Made by a program: the position numbers and the translations under genes
The notes under the pieces: model-generated
Database searches by the model: none
What the model saw: the letters and a program-made list of their open reading frames with translations, nothing else
Told to the model about the DNA's origin: nothing
In this document: positions 16,364 through 24,256 of the stretch, one piece after another
How the letters are laid out: the number at the start of each line of letters is the position of its first letter
Position numbering within the stretch: the stretch's first letter is position 1
From: Methanosarcinaceae archaeon
GTDB taxonomy: Archaea; Halobacteriota; Methanosarcinia; Methanosarcinales; Methanosarcinaceae
Length of the DNA stretch: 37,295 bases
Assembly: GCA_028684695.1 (NCBI GenBank)
Contig: JAQUFK010000002.1
Location: forward strand, 1-37,295
Direction of reading: 5' to 3'

Positions 16364-16714
16364 GTGGAAGGAATGGAAGAAAAAAAGGTAAAAGAGGTAG
16401 AAGAGGCAAAAGAGACACAAGTGGATGAAATTGACCTTTTCTTTGATTCCCTTGAAAAAAGTGAAGAAGAAATCTTACAGGAAAAATGTGAAAAGACTTT
16501 TTATGCAGCTTCCAATCCCCTTCGCCGGGAGATTATCAAAAGTGTTTGTTTCCTTGGAAAAAGTAGGGCTGAACTTCTGGAAATTACTGGGCTTGATGAA
16601 CCCACTTTAAATTTCCATACTGAAGTTCTTATGAGGGCAGATTTTCTTTTTCAGGACAAAGACGGGATTTACAGGCTTACGGAAATCGGCATGGGGGTAC
16701 TTCCCAAACTCTAA
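16364..16714 (+). CDS. Small winged-helix DNA-binding-type protein, paralogue A
   Basis: The product is 116 residues. An acidic N-terminal tail (about 45 residues) precedes a winged-helix domain of the ArsR-like type: N-P-L-R-R-E-I-I-K, then R-A-E-L-L-E-I-T-G-L-D-E-P-T-L-N-F-H as the recognition-helix region, and D-G-I-Y-R-L-T-E-I-G-M as the wing. It is probably a transcriptional regulator with unknown target. The start is GTG 16364, with GGAGGG at 16352-16357. It is paralogous to the next gene downstream: both share D-E-x-D-x-F, the G-K-S-x-x-E-L turn and G-I-Y-R-L-T. Confidence 0.8.
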   Translation: MEGMEEKKVKEVEEAKETQVDEIDLFFDSLEKSEEEILQEKCEKTFYAASNPLRREIIKSVCFLGKSRAELLEITGLDEPTLNFHTEVLMRADFLFQDKDGIYRLTEIGMGVLPKL

Positions 16715-16764
16715 ACATATTAAATTTCTCAATATTCTAATTTTGTTCTGGGAAGCTCATTCCT

Positions 16765-16814
16765 TTTATAAAACGCAGCGTAAAATCCCTGAGGCTTTAG
16801 CCCTAGGGTAGTTC
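16765..16814 (+). mobile_element. 50-bp hairpin element, copy 2 (IS200/IS605 right-end-like)
   Basis: In this orientation it reads TTTATAAAACGCAGCG, then a hairpin region (CCCTGAGG/CCTAGGG type, loop CTTTAG) and ends GTAGTTC. It is aligned with copies 1 and 3 over exactly 50 bases without gaps; the stem is altered but still pairs. It lies 34 bp before the ribosome site of the second winged-helix gene. Confidence 0.55.
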
Positions 16815-16861
16815 TTATATTAGGAATAAAGTGCTATCTTAAAAATAAGGAGGGATAGTTT

Positions 16862-17167
16862 CTGCAGGATGAAGACGAGCTTGATGCTTTTATGGCTTCC
16901 AAAAAGCCTTCTTCTGAGGCTGAAGCCGTAAAAATGGATCATGTTTTGAGGGAAAAAGTTGCAATAAGTCCTGATAGGAGAAACCTGCTTCGGATTGTCG
17001 GAATTTTTGGAAAAAGCGAAGAGGAACTAAAAGAAAAAGCAGATCTTAGCGATTTTAAATATAAGTACCATATGGATTTTCTGCTCAAAGCCGGATTTCT
17101 TAAGTTCGAAAACGGAATATATCGGCTAACGGATTCGGGAATGAGTCTCCACGATTCCGTGTGTTGA
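16862..17167 (+). CDS. Small winged-helix protein, paralogue B, probable CTG start
   Basis: The product is 101 residues if started at CTG 16862. Homology to paralogue A begins before the first ATG (16892): D-E-L-D-A-F here aligns with D-E-I-D-L-F there. The frame upstream is closed by TAG at 16856-16858, and no ATG, GTG or TTG lies between. GGAGGG at 16849-16854 is 7 nt before the CTG, an ideal distance. The domain itself keeps the recognition-helix and wing motifs (K-Y-K-Y-H-M-D-F-L-L-K-A-G-F, G-I-Y-R-L-T-D-S-G-M). A start at ATG 16892 (91 residues) is the conservative alternative but would lack a ribosome site and lose the conserved residues. Confidence 0.72.
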   Translation: MQDEDELDAFMASKKPSSEAEAVKMDHVLREKVAISPDRRNLLRIVGIFGKSEEELKEKADLSDFKYKYHMDFLLKAGFLKFENGIYRLTDSGMSLHDSVC

Positions 17168-17318
17168 GTAGACTTTTGTCTTTCTATTAAAAAACGATAA
17201 GTTTTTATGTTTATTCGATCAATGCCGTATGTGTAAACTTTCGGAATTAGTACGGAAGTTCTTTAAAAACGGTTCCAATTTCCTGACATGCATAGAGAAA
17301 TAAAGGAGTGTAAAAAAT

Positions 17319-17501
17319 ATGCCAGCAATAGTCAATGCTGAGGAATGTTCCGGCTGTGGAACCTGTGTAGATGAATGCCCAAGCGAAGCGATTACCTTAG
17401 ATGAAGAGGCAAACCTTGCAGTGGTTGACCAGGATGAATGCGTAGAATGCGGGGAATGCGAAGAGGTATGCCCAAACGAGGCAATCACGGTAGAAGAGTA
17501 A
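17319..17501 (+). CDS. 2[4Fe-4S] ferredoxin
   Basis: This is a 60-residue cytosolic electron carrier. It has two complete CxxCxxCxxxCP sites, Cys10/13/16/20 and Cys41/44/47/51, in the pseudo-symmetric clostridial-type fold (I-V-N-A-E-E-C and V-V-D-Q-D-E-C precede each site). It is very acidic, as usual for ferredoxins that feed methanogenic oxidoreductases; its partner is unknown. AAGGAG lies 10-14 nt before the ATG. It is monocistronic, followed by a long AT-rich region. Confidence 0.95.
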   Translation: MPAIVNAEECSGCGTCVDECPSEAITLDEEANLAVVDQDECVECGECEEVCPNEAITVEE

Positions 17502-17838
17502 AATTGTGTAAATTCCTTCAATACAGAGCAAATTAAATTTACTTCTACAGAAATAATGGAATAAAAGTTTTTATTCCATCTTTTCCTTTTTCGTTTTTAT
17601 TCTCAGCTTTATGCTCCTTTTTATTTTCGGTTTTATCTTTTCTTATTCCGCTTCCTATTCTTATTCTGATCTTTAGTTTACTCCACAAAAATTATGTAAA
17701 AATATATCCCCAATGAAAGATTTAAAGGCTTTAATTCCTTTAAATGACTTTTAAATTTTAAAATATTGAATCAATTTAAATACTTTCTATTATTTCAAAT
17801 ATTAACTAAATTTAATTACTAAAGTTTATTTTAAAGGA

Positions 17839-17877
17839 AAATTAAATTAAATTAAATTAAATTAAATTAAATTAAAT
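17839..17877 (+). repeat. AAATT microsatellite, seven perfect units plus a partial one
   Basis: Seven uninterrupted AAATT units from 17839 to 17873, then AAAT. The 5-bp period is half a helical turn, and A-tracts in such spacing can bend or open DNA. Confidence 0.85.
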
Positions 17878-17882
17878 ATTTC

Positions 17883-17900
17883 CTCCTCAAATCTGAGGAG
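17883..17900. repeat. Inverted repeat next to the 11-mer array
   Basis: CTCCTCA (17883-17889) and TGAGGAG (17894-17900) form a 7-bp perfect inverted repeat with spacer AATC. It could be a dyad operator or, if transcribed, a hairpin. Its right arm overlaps the first 11-bp repeat unit. Confidence 0.55.
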
Positions 17901-17941
17901 ACTTAAATGAGACTTAAATGAGACTTAAATGAGACTTAAAT
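17898..17941 (+). repeat. Four tandem 11-bp repeats (GAGACTTAAAT)
   Basis: Four perfect head-to-tail copies of GAGACTTAAAT with no spacer. The period matches about one turn of the double helix, so each copy presents the same DNA face. The array ends about 20 bp upstream of the asd TATA-like box, where archaeal activators bind. Confidence 0.85.
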
Positions 17942-17959
17942 CATAGAAAACTATATTAG

Positions 17960-17970
17960 AAAAATATATC
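17960..17970 (+). promoter_or_regulatory. TATA-like box of asd
   Basis: GAAAAATATATC, with the usual spacing, predicts a start near 17992 and a leader of about 20 nt that includes GGAGG at 17998-18002, 10 nt before the ATG. Confidence 0.45.
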
Positions 17971-18012
17971 ATTTGGTTTTAATTTTCTTTTCTTTTTGGA
18001 GGTTTTCTTTCG

Positions 18013-19041
18013 ATGGAAAAAATAAAAGCGGGAATCTTAGGCGCAACCGGTGCTGTCGGGCAGCGGTTTGTAGAAGCTTTGGCAAATCATCCTTGGTTTG
18101 AACTCACAAGCCTTGCGGCCTCTGAGAGAAGTGCCGGAAAAAAATATAAAAAGGCAGCAGATTGGAGGCTTGACACTCCTCTTCCCGAAAGTGTGGCTGA
18201 GCTTGAGGTGGTACCTGTGGCACCTTCAAAAGTTGAAGCGGACGTGGTCTTTTCGGCTCTTCCAACAGACCTTGCCAAAGAGGTTGAACCTGCCTTTGCA
18301 AAAGCCGGCTTTGCAGTTGCAAGCAATGCTTCAGCTTACAGGATGGAAAAGGACGTTCCTCTCGTAATTCCCGAGGTAAATCCTGAACACTTAAACTTGA
18401 TCGAAATTCAGCAAGAAAGAAGGGGCTGGGATGGGTATATCATCACCAACCCCAACTGCTCTACAATCGTTATGGCCACGACCCTCAAGCCCCTTATGAA
18501 CTTCGGACTTGAAACTGTGCAGGTTGCAACCATGCAAGCCATTTCCGGAGCCGGGTTCAGAGGCGTTTCTGGAATGGAAATTTACGACAATGTCATTCCT
18601 TTTATTGGAGGGGAAGAGCCGAAAATGGAAACTGAACCTCTGAAACTCCTGGGAAAATTTGAGGGGGCCGAAATTACGCCCGCAAATATAAAGGTCAGCG
18701 CCTCCTGCAACAGAGTTCCAGTAATTGATGGGCACACTGAAGCCATATGGGCTACAATGCGGGAGGCTCCCACTCCAGAAGAGGTAAAAAAAGCTTTCCT
18801 TAATTTTGATCCAAAACTTGGAAACCTACCTTCAGAGCCTGAAAAGGTTTTAGTTGTAAGGGAAGAGGAAAACAGACCTCAGCCTCGTCTGGACCGCAAC
18901 GTGGGAAAAGGCATGAGCATTTCCATAGGGCGGATCAGGGAAGGTATTCGCTATACTGCAATGGGCCATAATACCATCCGGGGAGCTGCCGGAGCAAGCG
19001 TTCTAAACGCTGAACTTCTGCACTCAAAAGGAAAACTCTGA
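18013..19041 (+). CDS. asd: Aspartate-semialdehyde dehydrogenase
   Basis: The product is 342 residues, full length. It reduces aspartyl phosphate to aspartate semialdehyde with NADPH, the branch point to Lys, Thr, Met and Ile. The nucleotide-binding G-A-T-G-A-V-G is at residues 10-16, the acyl-accepting Cys149 sits in N-P-N-C-S-T-I, and the Q-A-I-S-G-A-G-F motif and the general-base His region (D-G-H-T-E-A) are present. It belongs to the archaeal/fungal-type branch, judged by length and the N-P-N-C-S context. The ribosome site GGAGG is clear. It appears monocistronic with an unusual repeat-rich upstream region. Confidence 0.97.
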   Translation: MEKIKAGILGATGAVGQRFVEALANHPWFELTSLAASERSAGKKYKKAADWRLDTPLPESVAELEVVPVAPSKVEADVVFSALPTDLAKEVEPAFAKAGFAVASNASAYRMEKDVPLVIPEVNPEHLNLIEIQQERRGWDGYIITNPNCSTIVMATTLKPLMNFGLETVQVATMQAISGAGFRGVSGMEIYDNVIPFIGGEEPKMETEPLKLLGKFEGAEITPANIKVSASCNRVPVIDGHTEAIWATMREAPTPEEVKKAFLNFDPKLGNLPSEPEKVLVVREEENRPQPRLDRNVGKGMSISIGRIREGIRYTAMGHNTIRGAAGASVLNAELLHSKGKL

Positions 19042-19180
19042 ACTGGAAAACTTTGAATTCTGAATCCAGCCTATAAGGAAAAACCTTTTAAAACTGATCA
19101 GGCGGGAGCTTGCAATAGGGCTAAAGGGCCCCCAAAGAACCGCCTGATTTATTAAATAAGCGAATCTTAAAGAGCGCTTT

Positions 19181-19420
19181 ATGGAGAGCAAAATCAAGTT
19201 AAAAGATATCAAATTCTTTATTCTTTACAGCCTCAGCCTTCTGGCAGGCAACCTAGTAATTTATGGGATAGACAGAATTGCCGTCCTGAAAGGATACGAG
19301 GCAATGACCCGGCATGATTTTTTAGTGCATAATATAGTCATAATCAGCCTAGCAATTTTTGTGGCTCTGCTTATAGATAACAAAAGGGTTAATACCTTTC
19401 TTGAAAAAATTCTTTCATAA
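19181..19420 (+). CDS. Small two-helix membrane protein
   Basis: The product is 79 residues. A basic N-terminus (K-I-K-L-K-D-I-K) is followed by two hydrophobic helices at about residues 10-30 and 48-66, with a short charged loop (A-M-T-R-H-D-F-L-V-H-N) between and a basic tail. Family not recognised; function unknown. The ribosome site is weak (AGAGCG about 8 nt upstream). Helix layout and positive-inside charge pattern support a real gene. It converges on larC with 4 bp between stops. Confidence 0.62.
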   Translation: MESKIKLKDIKFFILYSLSLLAGNLVIYGIDRIAVLKGYEAMTRHDFLVHNIVIISLAIFVALLIDNKRVNTFLEKILS

Positions 19421-19424
19421 TATC

Positions 19425-20615
19425 TTAGGAAAAACGGCTCCATCCTGCTTCTTCGACTCTTCTCAGCACCTCTTTTACAGGAAGTCCACATTTTTTGGCA
19501 ATCCTTTTACAATCCTCAAATTCGGCTGAGAGATTGAGCAAAACCCCTCCAGTATCCAGGGCAAGCTTAACAGCCGCCTCAAAACTTTCGCCTTTTACTT
19601 CTATCTTTATTTTCTCAAACCTGCGGGCTGCCATAAGGCGATGGCGAGTAGGCACCACCCTAATTCCAAGAGAGCCTGTCTCAGTAATGATTTTTCGGGC
19701 CAGCTTTGCGCTGTCCTCAGGTTTTGCTATGACCTTGATAATATGAGCAGGCCGGCCTTTTTTCATGGTTGCAGGAATAATTGCAACATCTCGGGCTCCC
19801 AGGGCAAGCAATTCCTCAAAAAGGTTTCCAAGAACTTCCCCGCTGACATCGTCTGCATTGGTCTCAAGAACTTCGATTCGATCCTGAATTAGCTCTTCGT
19901 CATATTCCAAAACAAGCCCCTGAAGCACGTTTGGTGTCTCAAGTTCAGCATCTCCTGCCCCATAGCCTATAGCCTTTACCTGTCCCTGAGGAAAACTTTC
20001 CATAGGCTTTGCAAAATGAGTGAGAAGGGCGGCTCCCGTAGGAGTCAAAAGTTCTTTTTTGACATTGCTGCCCTCAAAGAGAAGGCCTCCTGCCCGAAGA
20101 ATTTCAAGAGTTGCCGGAGCTGGCACCGGCACTATGCCATGGGCGCATTTCACAAAACCGCTTCCAACATTAATGGGCATACAGTATACAGCCTCACAAT
20201 CAAGAGCATAAAGAGCTGCAGCCGAGCCTATGACATCAGCTAGGGCATCGCTTTGCCCTACCTCATGGAAGTGGAGGGTTTCAAGCTCTGAGACCCCATG
20301 GACTCGGGCTTCAGCTTCGGCCAGGAGGGCAAAGGTTGCAAGAGCGCTTTTTTCTACTTTTGAAGGTAGCTTTGCAGCCTTTATCTGATCCACAAGCTCT
20401 GGATAATGCCTAACTTTTTCCCTCTCAGGCACTTTTATCTGGACATCAAGAGCCCTTATTCCTTTTTTCTTAACCTCCTCTACCTCCATGGAGACATCTA
20501 CGGAAGCTTCTACCAGTTCACAAACTTCTGTTCGGTCGACTCCAAGGTCCAGGGCGCATGCTAAAATCATATCCCCGGCTGCCCCTGAAAAGGGGTTGAA
20601 TACAAGTGCTTTCAT
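19425..20615 (-). CDS. larC: Nickel-pincer cofactor biosynthesis protein LarC
   Basis: The product is 396 residues. LarC is the CTP-dependent cyclometallase that inserts nickel into pyridinium-3,5-bisthiocarboxylic acid mononucleotide to form the Ni-pincer nucleotide. Landmarks are N-P-F-S-G-A-A-G-D-M-I near the start, H-F-H-E-V-G in the middle, T-P-T-G-A-A-L, and a C-terminal LarC2 domain (T-N-A-D-D-V-S-G-E-V ... M-K-K-G-R-P ... E-T-G-S-L-G-I-R). It is a single chain here, unlike the frameshift-split version of Lactobacillus. GGAG precedes the ATG. It lies downstream of larB on the same strand with a 77-bp gap. No larA or larE is in the window, so the client enzyme is unknown. Confidence 0.93.
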   Translation of the reverse strand: MKALVFNPFSGAAGDMILACALDLGVDRTEVCELVEASVDVSMEVEEVKKKGIRALDVQIKVPEREKVRHYPELVDQIKAAKLPSKVEKSALATFALLAEAEARVHGVSELETLHFHEVGQSDALADVIGSAAALYALDCEAVYCMPINVGSGFVKCAHGIVPVPAPATLEILRAGGLLFEGSNVKKELLTPTGAALLTHFAKPMESFPQGQVKAIGYGAGDAELETPNVLQGLVLEYDEELIQDRIEVLETNADDVSGEVLGNLFEELLALGARDVAIIPATMKKGRPAHIIKVIAKPEDSAKLARKIITETGSLGIRVVPTRHRLMAARRFEKIKIEVKGESFEAAVKLALDTGGVLLNLSAEFEDCKRIAKKCGLPVKEVLRRVEEAGWSRFS

Positions 20616-20692
20616 AAAAACTCCTGCTTCTTCTAAGCTTTAGTCTTTTGCAGGCCTCTGTTTGTCTCTGTTTAATTCAGCCCAAACTCAAG

Positions 20693-21478
20693 TTATTCTA
20701 GTTTTTCCTTTCCTGCTCCAGCCGCAATTAGATTTGCAATCCTGGCTGCAAAAGCCCCGGCAACAAAGCCTGCATCAATGTTTACCACGGAAATGATCGA
20801 GCAGGATTGAAGCATGGAAAGAAGAGCAGCTTCCCCTTTGCCTCCTGCTCCATAGCCTGTTGAAACCGGAAGTCCTATTACTGGTACATCAACTAGCCCT
20901 GAAACTACGGTTGGAAGGGTGCCTTCCCGCCCTGCGGCAACAACCAGAGCCCCTGGGTTTTTCGCCTTAAGCTTCTGGAGTTCCGGAATCAAGCGGTGAA
21001 TTCCGGCAACGCCTACATCATAAATAGAAATGGTCTTACAGCCCATTTCCGAGGCTACGACCCTGGCTTCTTCTGCAACCGGTACATCTGCAGTTCCCGC
21101 TGAAATAATTCCCACAACCCCTCCACTCCTTGGGGCAGGCGTTCCGTCATGCACGACTGCTAAGCAAGCCCTAGCGTTCCATTCGAGTTCGGAAGAAGAA
21201 AAAGAAGTCTGAAGGGCTTTTAGGTGTTTTTCCGAAACCCGCGTAATAAGGGCTCGGCCCGTTTCTGCAACCTGGACCTTTACAATTTCCACAACATCAG
21301 CAGGTTCCTTGCCTTCGGCAAGCACGGCTTCCATAATCCCGGTCCGGCTCTGCCTGTGGGTGTCGATTTTCGCAATATTCGAATACGAGACAAAACCCAT
21401 TGACCTGATCTGGCCTTCTGCGGTTTCCAGATCTAGTTTTCCGTTTTTGATATCCTGTAAAATCTCATTTAGATCCAT
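20693..21478 (-). CDS. larB: Nickel-pincer cofactor biosynthesis protein LarB
   Basis: The product is 261 residues. LarB carboxylates and hydrolyses nicotinic acid adenine dinucleotide to pyridinium-3,5-biscarboxylic acid mononucleotide, the first step to the nickel-pincer nucleotide. The C-terminal half is PurE (AIR carboxylase)-like, with G-I-I-S-A-G-T-A-D-V-P, V-A-A-G-R-E-G-T-L-P-T-V-V-S-G-L and V-P-V-I-G-L-P-V-S-T-G-Y-G motifs. GGTGG about 6 nt before the ATG is the ribosome site. It forms an apparent unit with larC downstream and the LarC2-like gene upstream. Confidence 0.94.
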   Translation of the reverse strand: MDLNEILQDIKNGKLDLETAEGQIRSMGFVSYSNIAKIDTHRQSRTGIMEAVLAEGKEPADVVEIVKVQVAETGRALITRVSEKHLKALQTSFSSSELEWNARACLAVVHDGTPAPRSGGVVGIISAGTADVPVAEEARVVASEMGCKTISIYDVGVAGIHRLIPELQKLKAKNPGALVVAAGREGTLPTVVSGLVDVPVIGLPVSTGYGAGGKGEAALLSMLQSCSIISVVNIDAGFVAGAFAARIANLIAAGAGKEKLE

Positions 21479-21563
21479 TAGGGACCACCTATTAGCTGGA
21501 CACGGTTTAATGATAGCACATTTAAGAATAAAAATATTTCAGAAAAACTCTTTTTTATAATCT

Positions 21564-22070
21564 TTAAGCTTCCTTACATTCAAGCACAAAGTCCTTTATA
21601 CCTTTCAGGGCTTTTGCTTCGATTCCTTCTCTGAGCTCGTACATGGAAAGTTTGAGCCCAGCTTTTTGAAGCTTAGATGATAATTCTTTTAGTTCTTCAT
21701 ACTCAACTCGCGCTGAAAGGGGATTTGCGGTCCGACTTTTTACAATTTTAACACTAATTTTCCCTGCCCAGAGGCTCCGGCCCCTTTTGTCCCTGAATTC
21801 AAGCCGGATTTTTCGGATTTCATAATCAAAAGGGTAGTGTTCAGTTCTTATGAGTCTGACTCCAAGTGTGCCAGTCTCAAGGGCCATAAACTCAGAAAGG
21901 GTTTCCATATACCTTTCTTCGGTATCAATAAGAAAGATATATTCACTCCTTCCTTTTTTGGTAATAGCAGGAATCACATGTACGTTTTTAGCCCCAGAAT
22001 CCATTAGTTTTTCAATAAGGTAGGGGATCTGTTCGCAGCTGATATTATCAACATTGGTCATAAGGAGCAA
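21564..22070 (-). CDS. Stand-alone LarC2-like domain protein
   Basis: The product is 168 residues, clearly related to the C-terminal half of the LarC encoded 1 kb downstream: T-N-V-D-N-I-S-C-E-Q against T-N-A-D-D-V-S-G-E-V, P-A-I-T-K-K-G-R against P-A-T-M-K-K-G-R, and L-E-T-G-T-L-G-V-R against T-E-T-G-S-L-G-I-R. The N-terminal LarC1 part is absent. In LarC the C-terminal domain carries nucleotide binding and hexamer contacts, so a solo copy may be a regulator or a specialised metallochaperone; function is inferred. The start is uncertain. TTG 22070 follows AGGAAGGT with suitable spacing; ATG 22061 is the alternative, and a longer frame (22124) has no ribosome site. Confidence 0.78.
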   Translation of the reverse strand: MLLMTNVDNISCEQIPYLIEKLMDSGAKNVHVIPAITKKGRSEYIFLIDTEERYMETLSEFMALETGTLGVRLIRTEHYPFDYEIRKIRLEFRDKRGRSLWAGKISVKIVKSRTANPLSARVEYEELKELSSKLQKAGLKLSMYELREGIEAKALKGIKDFVLECKEA

Positions 22071-22196
22071 GGCCAGACCTTCCTGTTTTTGTTTAAAAGG
22101 AAAGAAAAAGGAAATGACAGGCAAAAGCCTAAAAAAGCAAAGAGAACCTCTGCTAATTTTCCTGTAAGCTCCCTGTCAAAACCCTTTTTAAGGTAT

Positions 22197-23990
22197 TTAT
22201 ATCTTGGCAGCATCCATTGAGTCTGCGATCCTGACCGCAAGCTTTGCAACTTCCAGAGCTTTTTCCCGGCCGCCCGGAATGGCTGCGGTTCCGGCTTTTG
22301 CACCTTTTTCCGCAAGTTTGGCGGCTTCTTTTGGCTCAAGCACTTTCATTGCAGCTGCAACTGCGGCAGGGACAGTGATGTTGATTATGGTATGTCCTGA
22401 AAGCTGAAGTTCGTCGATCGGAATGGCCGCAAAGGGTAGAATTTCCAAAAGCTCCTTTTTATCGTTGAAAACAGCGTCAGGAATTACCTTGTGTCCGAGT
22501 CCACGCAGTTCGAATTTGGTTCCATCCACAGTCACATCCACATCAGCATCCGTATCAAACCCATAGTAGGATTTGGTAAAAGGATGCTCCCTGCGAGCTC
22601 CTCCCACAAGTTTTTTGATCTCGATTTTAACATCATGCCCGGTCATGGCTCCGAGCATTGCCGCAGCTCTAGTCTCCACAATCCCCTTTCTTTCCAAATC
22701 GATTTCTCGCACAACTTCGTCAAGGCTTTTTCCAGCTTTCAAAGCGCTGTACGCCTGATTTGCTTTCCGGAAAATTGCAGCGGAGCGAACTCCTTCAGTC
22801 CCCAAGATCATGGTCTTTGTGACAGGGCCTCTTCTAACCTGTTCCGTCTTTCTTGCAATGGTATTCAGAGCCACGGCAGCAATTTCAGGGTCCAGCCATT
22901 CGTTCTTCTTGACCTCGGCAATTACTTCAGATGCTTTTTCTAAATCTCCCTCATACCGGATAAGTGCTCTAAGAGCAATAATTGCATCTGCTGTCATATG
23001 GCCGAGGGGAGGCATAATCGGACCACCGGAAAAGCCTGCTCCGATCTGAACCGATTCTTGAAAAGCACAGAGCATTTCTCCAAAGGACATCATTCCAACA
23101 ACAGTTGGAGCTCCGATATCCTTTATAATCACTCCAAGATCTCCTATAAAACGAGCAGAGTCATATTCTTCGTTTGTACCTCTTATATGGAGTTTTTCAG
23201 GAATTCCCGCAGCTTCACAGGCAGCCTTTCCTGCAAGATAGGCGCTGTTTACGTCAAAAAAACCTCCGTATTCTTCTCCTACAAAAGCGTCAGGATGTAC
23301 GATTTCAAGGGCAGCTGCAGTTCCGAAAATTGCTGAAATTACCGGACTTGCTGAAATGCCGCAGCCCCAATAAGCCTTCATCATGCCTTCAGTTCCGATT
23401 TTTGCGGCATTCATTGCAACTTCAGGAAATCCAATATCTTCCCCAAGAGTGTTGTGCCCGTAAAGGGGCCCTCCTGCAACCCCAAGAGGCAGTTTCCTCC
23501 CATCGATCCGGGTAAGTTTGCCTTCGGCCATTGCGTTGTAAATCGCCTGTACAGCCGCAAAGCCTGAGACCTTGTTGTTGGATTTTGGAGTTGGAACAGC
23601 AATGACTCCGGTTCTGTCAGCTCCTGCAATCATACGGGCCAGAGCTCCAATTTTCCGGTTGCCTGCAGGCACTCCAGCTTGAGCGTTGGAGCCTGCAAAG
23701 TAGCAGATTGTGGCTGCAAAAAGAGCTGCGTTTGCAGGGTTTGCTCCGGCTTCCTTTGCAGCTTCAATTCCCTTTTCAAGCACGTGATCGATTTCTAAAG
23801 TCCCACTATCTTCATCGGTAAGCTGGATATTGGCTCCGCGGAAAAGTTCAGTTGCAATTGCATTTGCAGCACACATGGCCCCGATATTTGTCATGCCGTG
23901 CCCTTTGGTTAAGGCTTCGATTCTGTCGTTTGTAAGGTTTTGGATGTCCGAAATTGCGGCCATCGCCGCAGCGTAAACTTCTTTACTCAA
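22197..23990 (-). CDS. Large conserved-looking protein of unknown function in the LarB/LarC cluster
   Basis: The product is 597 residues, Ala/Gly-rich, soluble, with no signal or membrane segment. Family not recognised. Motif-like stretches include G-H-G-M-T-N-I-G-A-M, P-A-G-N-R-K-I-G-A-L-A-R, G-G-P-L-Y-G-H-N-T-L-G-E-D-I-G-F, Y-W-G-C-G-I-S-A-S-P-V and G-F-S-G-G-P-I-M-P-P-L-G-H. These glycine-rich loops and the G-N-x-G-type segment are faintly reminiscent of serine-dehydratase-alpha-like folds, but this is not secure. One Cys (C-G-I-S) sits in a conserved-looking loop. The start is TTG 23990, with GGAGG 9 nt upstream and a TATA-like TTTTATAAAAA further up (about 24012-24024). It is first in the minus-strand run ahead of the LarC2-like gene, larB and larC, which suggests a link to nickel or cofactor chemistry. 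Confidence 0.85.
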   Translation of the reverse strand: MSKEVYAAAMAAISDIQNLTNDRIEALTKGHGMTNIGAMCAANAIATELFRGANIQLTDEDSGTLEIDHVLEKGIEAAKEAGANPANAALFAATICYFAGSNAQAGVPAGNRKIGALARMIAGADRTGVIAVPTPKSNNKVSGFAAVQAIYNAMAEGKLTRIDGRKLPLGVAGGPLYGHNTLGEDIGFPEVAMNAAKIGTEGMMKAYWGCGISASPVISAIFGTAAALEIVHPDAFVGEEYGGFFDVNSAYLAGKAACEAAGIPEKLHIRGTNEEYDSARFIGDLGVIIKDIGAPTVVGMMSFGEMLCAFQESVQIGAGFSGGPIMPPLGHMTADAIIALRALIRYEGDLEKASEVIAEVKKNEWLDPEIAAVALNTIARKTEQVRRGPVTKTMILGTEGVRSAAIFRKANQAYSALKAGKSLDEVVREIDLERKGIVETRAAAMLGAMTGHDVKIEIKKLVGGARREHPFTKSYYGFDTDADVDVTVDGTKFELRGLGHKVIPDAVFNDKKELLEILPFAAIPIDELQLSGHTIINITVPAAVAAAMKVLEPKEAAKLAEKGAKAGTAAIPGGREKALEVAKLAVRIADSMDAAKI

Positions 23991-24256
23991 AAAAATTTGC
24001 CTCCAATAAATTATTTTTATAAAATAATATCCGTAAAATTGATCTAAGGATAATATGCTAAATAGTTATGCATTAACGCCGTTACAGGGATCTTTTTTTT
24101 ATTTGTAGTAAAAGAATAGCTTAGAACTCAAATAAACTTGATTTGTTTTTTTGTTTGTAGCTCTTTTCGAAGCTTTTTCCTTTTCAAAAAGAAGATGGAT
24201 AGCTCTGGAAAAGCGATAATTTTAAAAACAAGGTATCTTAATGCTTACAGATCACA

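Larger units (their letters stand above)
17502..18012. other. Repeat-containing AT-rich intergenic region upstream of asd
   Basis: A 511-bp stretch without a gene, extremely AT-rich. The first 300 bp are T-rich and featureless. The second half carries a 5-bp microsatellite, a 7-bp-stem hairpin, four 11-bp tandem repeats, a TATA-like box and the asd ribosome site (GGAGG, 17998-18002). Confidence 0.7.

Noticed and set aside
17839-17941. CRISPR array
   Set aside because: The repeat units are 5 and 11 bp without spacers, so this is tandem repetition and not a CRISPR array.
22058-22339. Minus-strand 93-residue frame between the LarC2-like and 597-residue genes
   Set aside because: It overlaps the 3' end of the 597-residue gene in another frame, has basic low-complexity composition, and no ribosome site.
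22491-22943. Plus-strand frames opposite the 597-residue gene
   Set aside because: Several overlapping antisense frames arise from the Ala/Gly-rich coding strand; none has a ribosome site or a recognisable domain.
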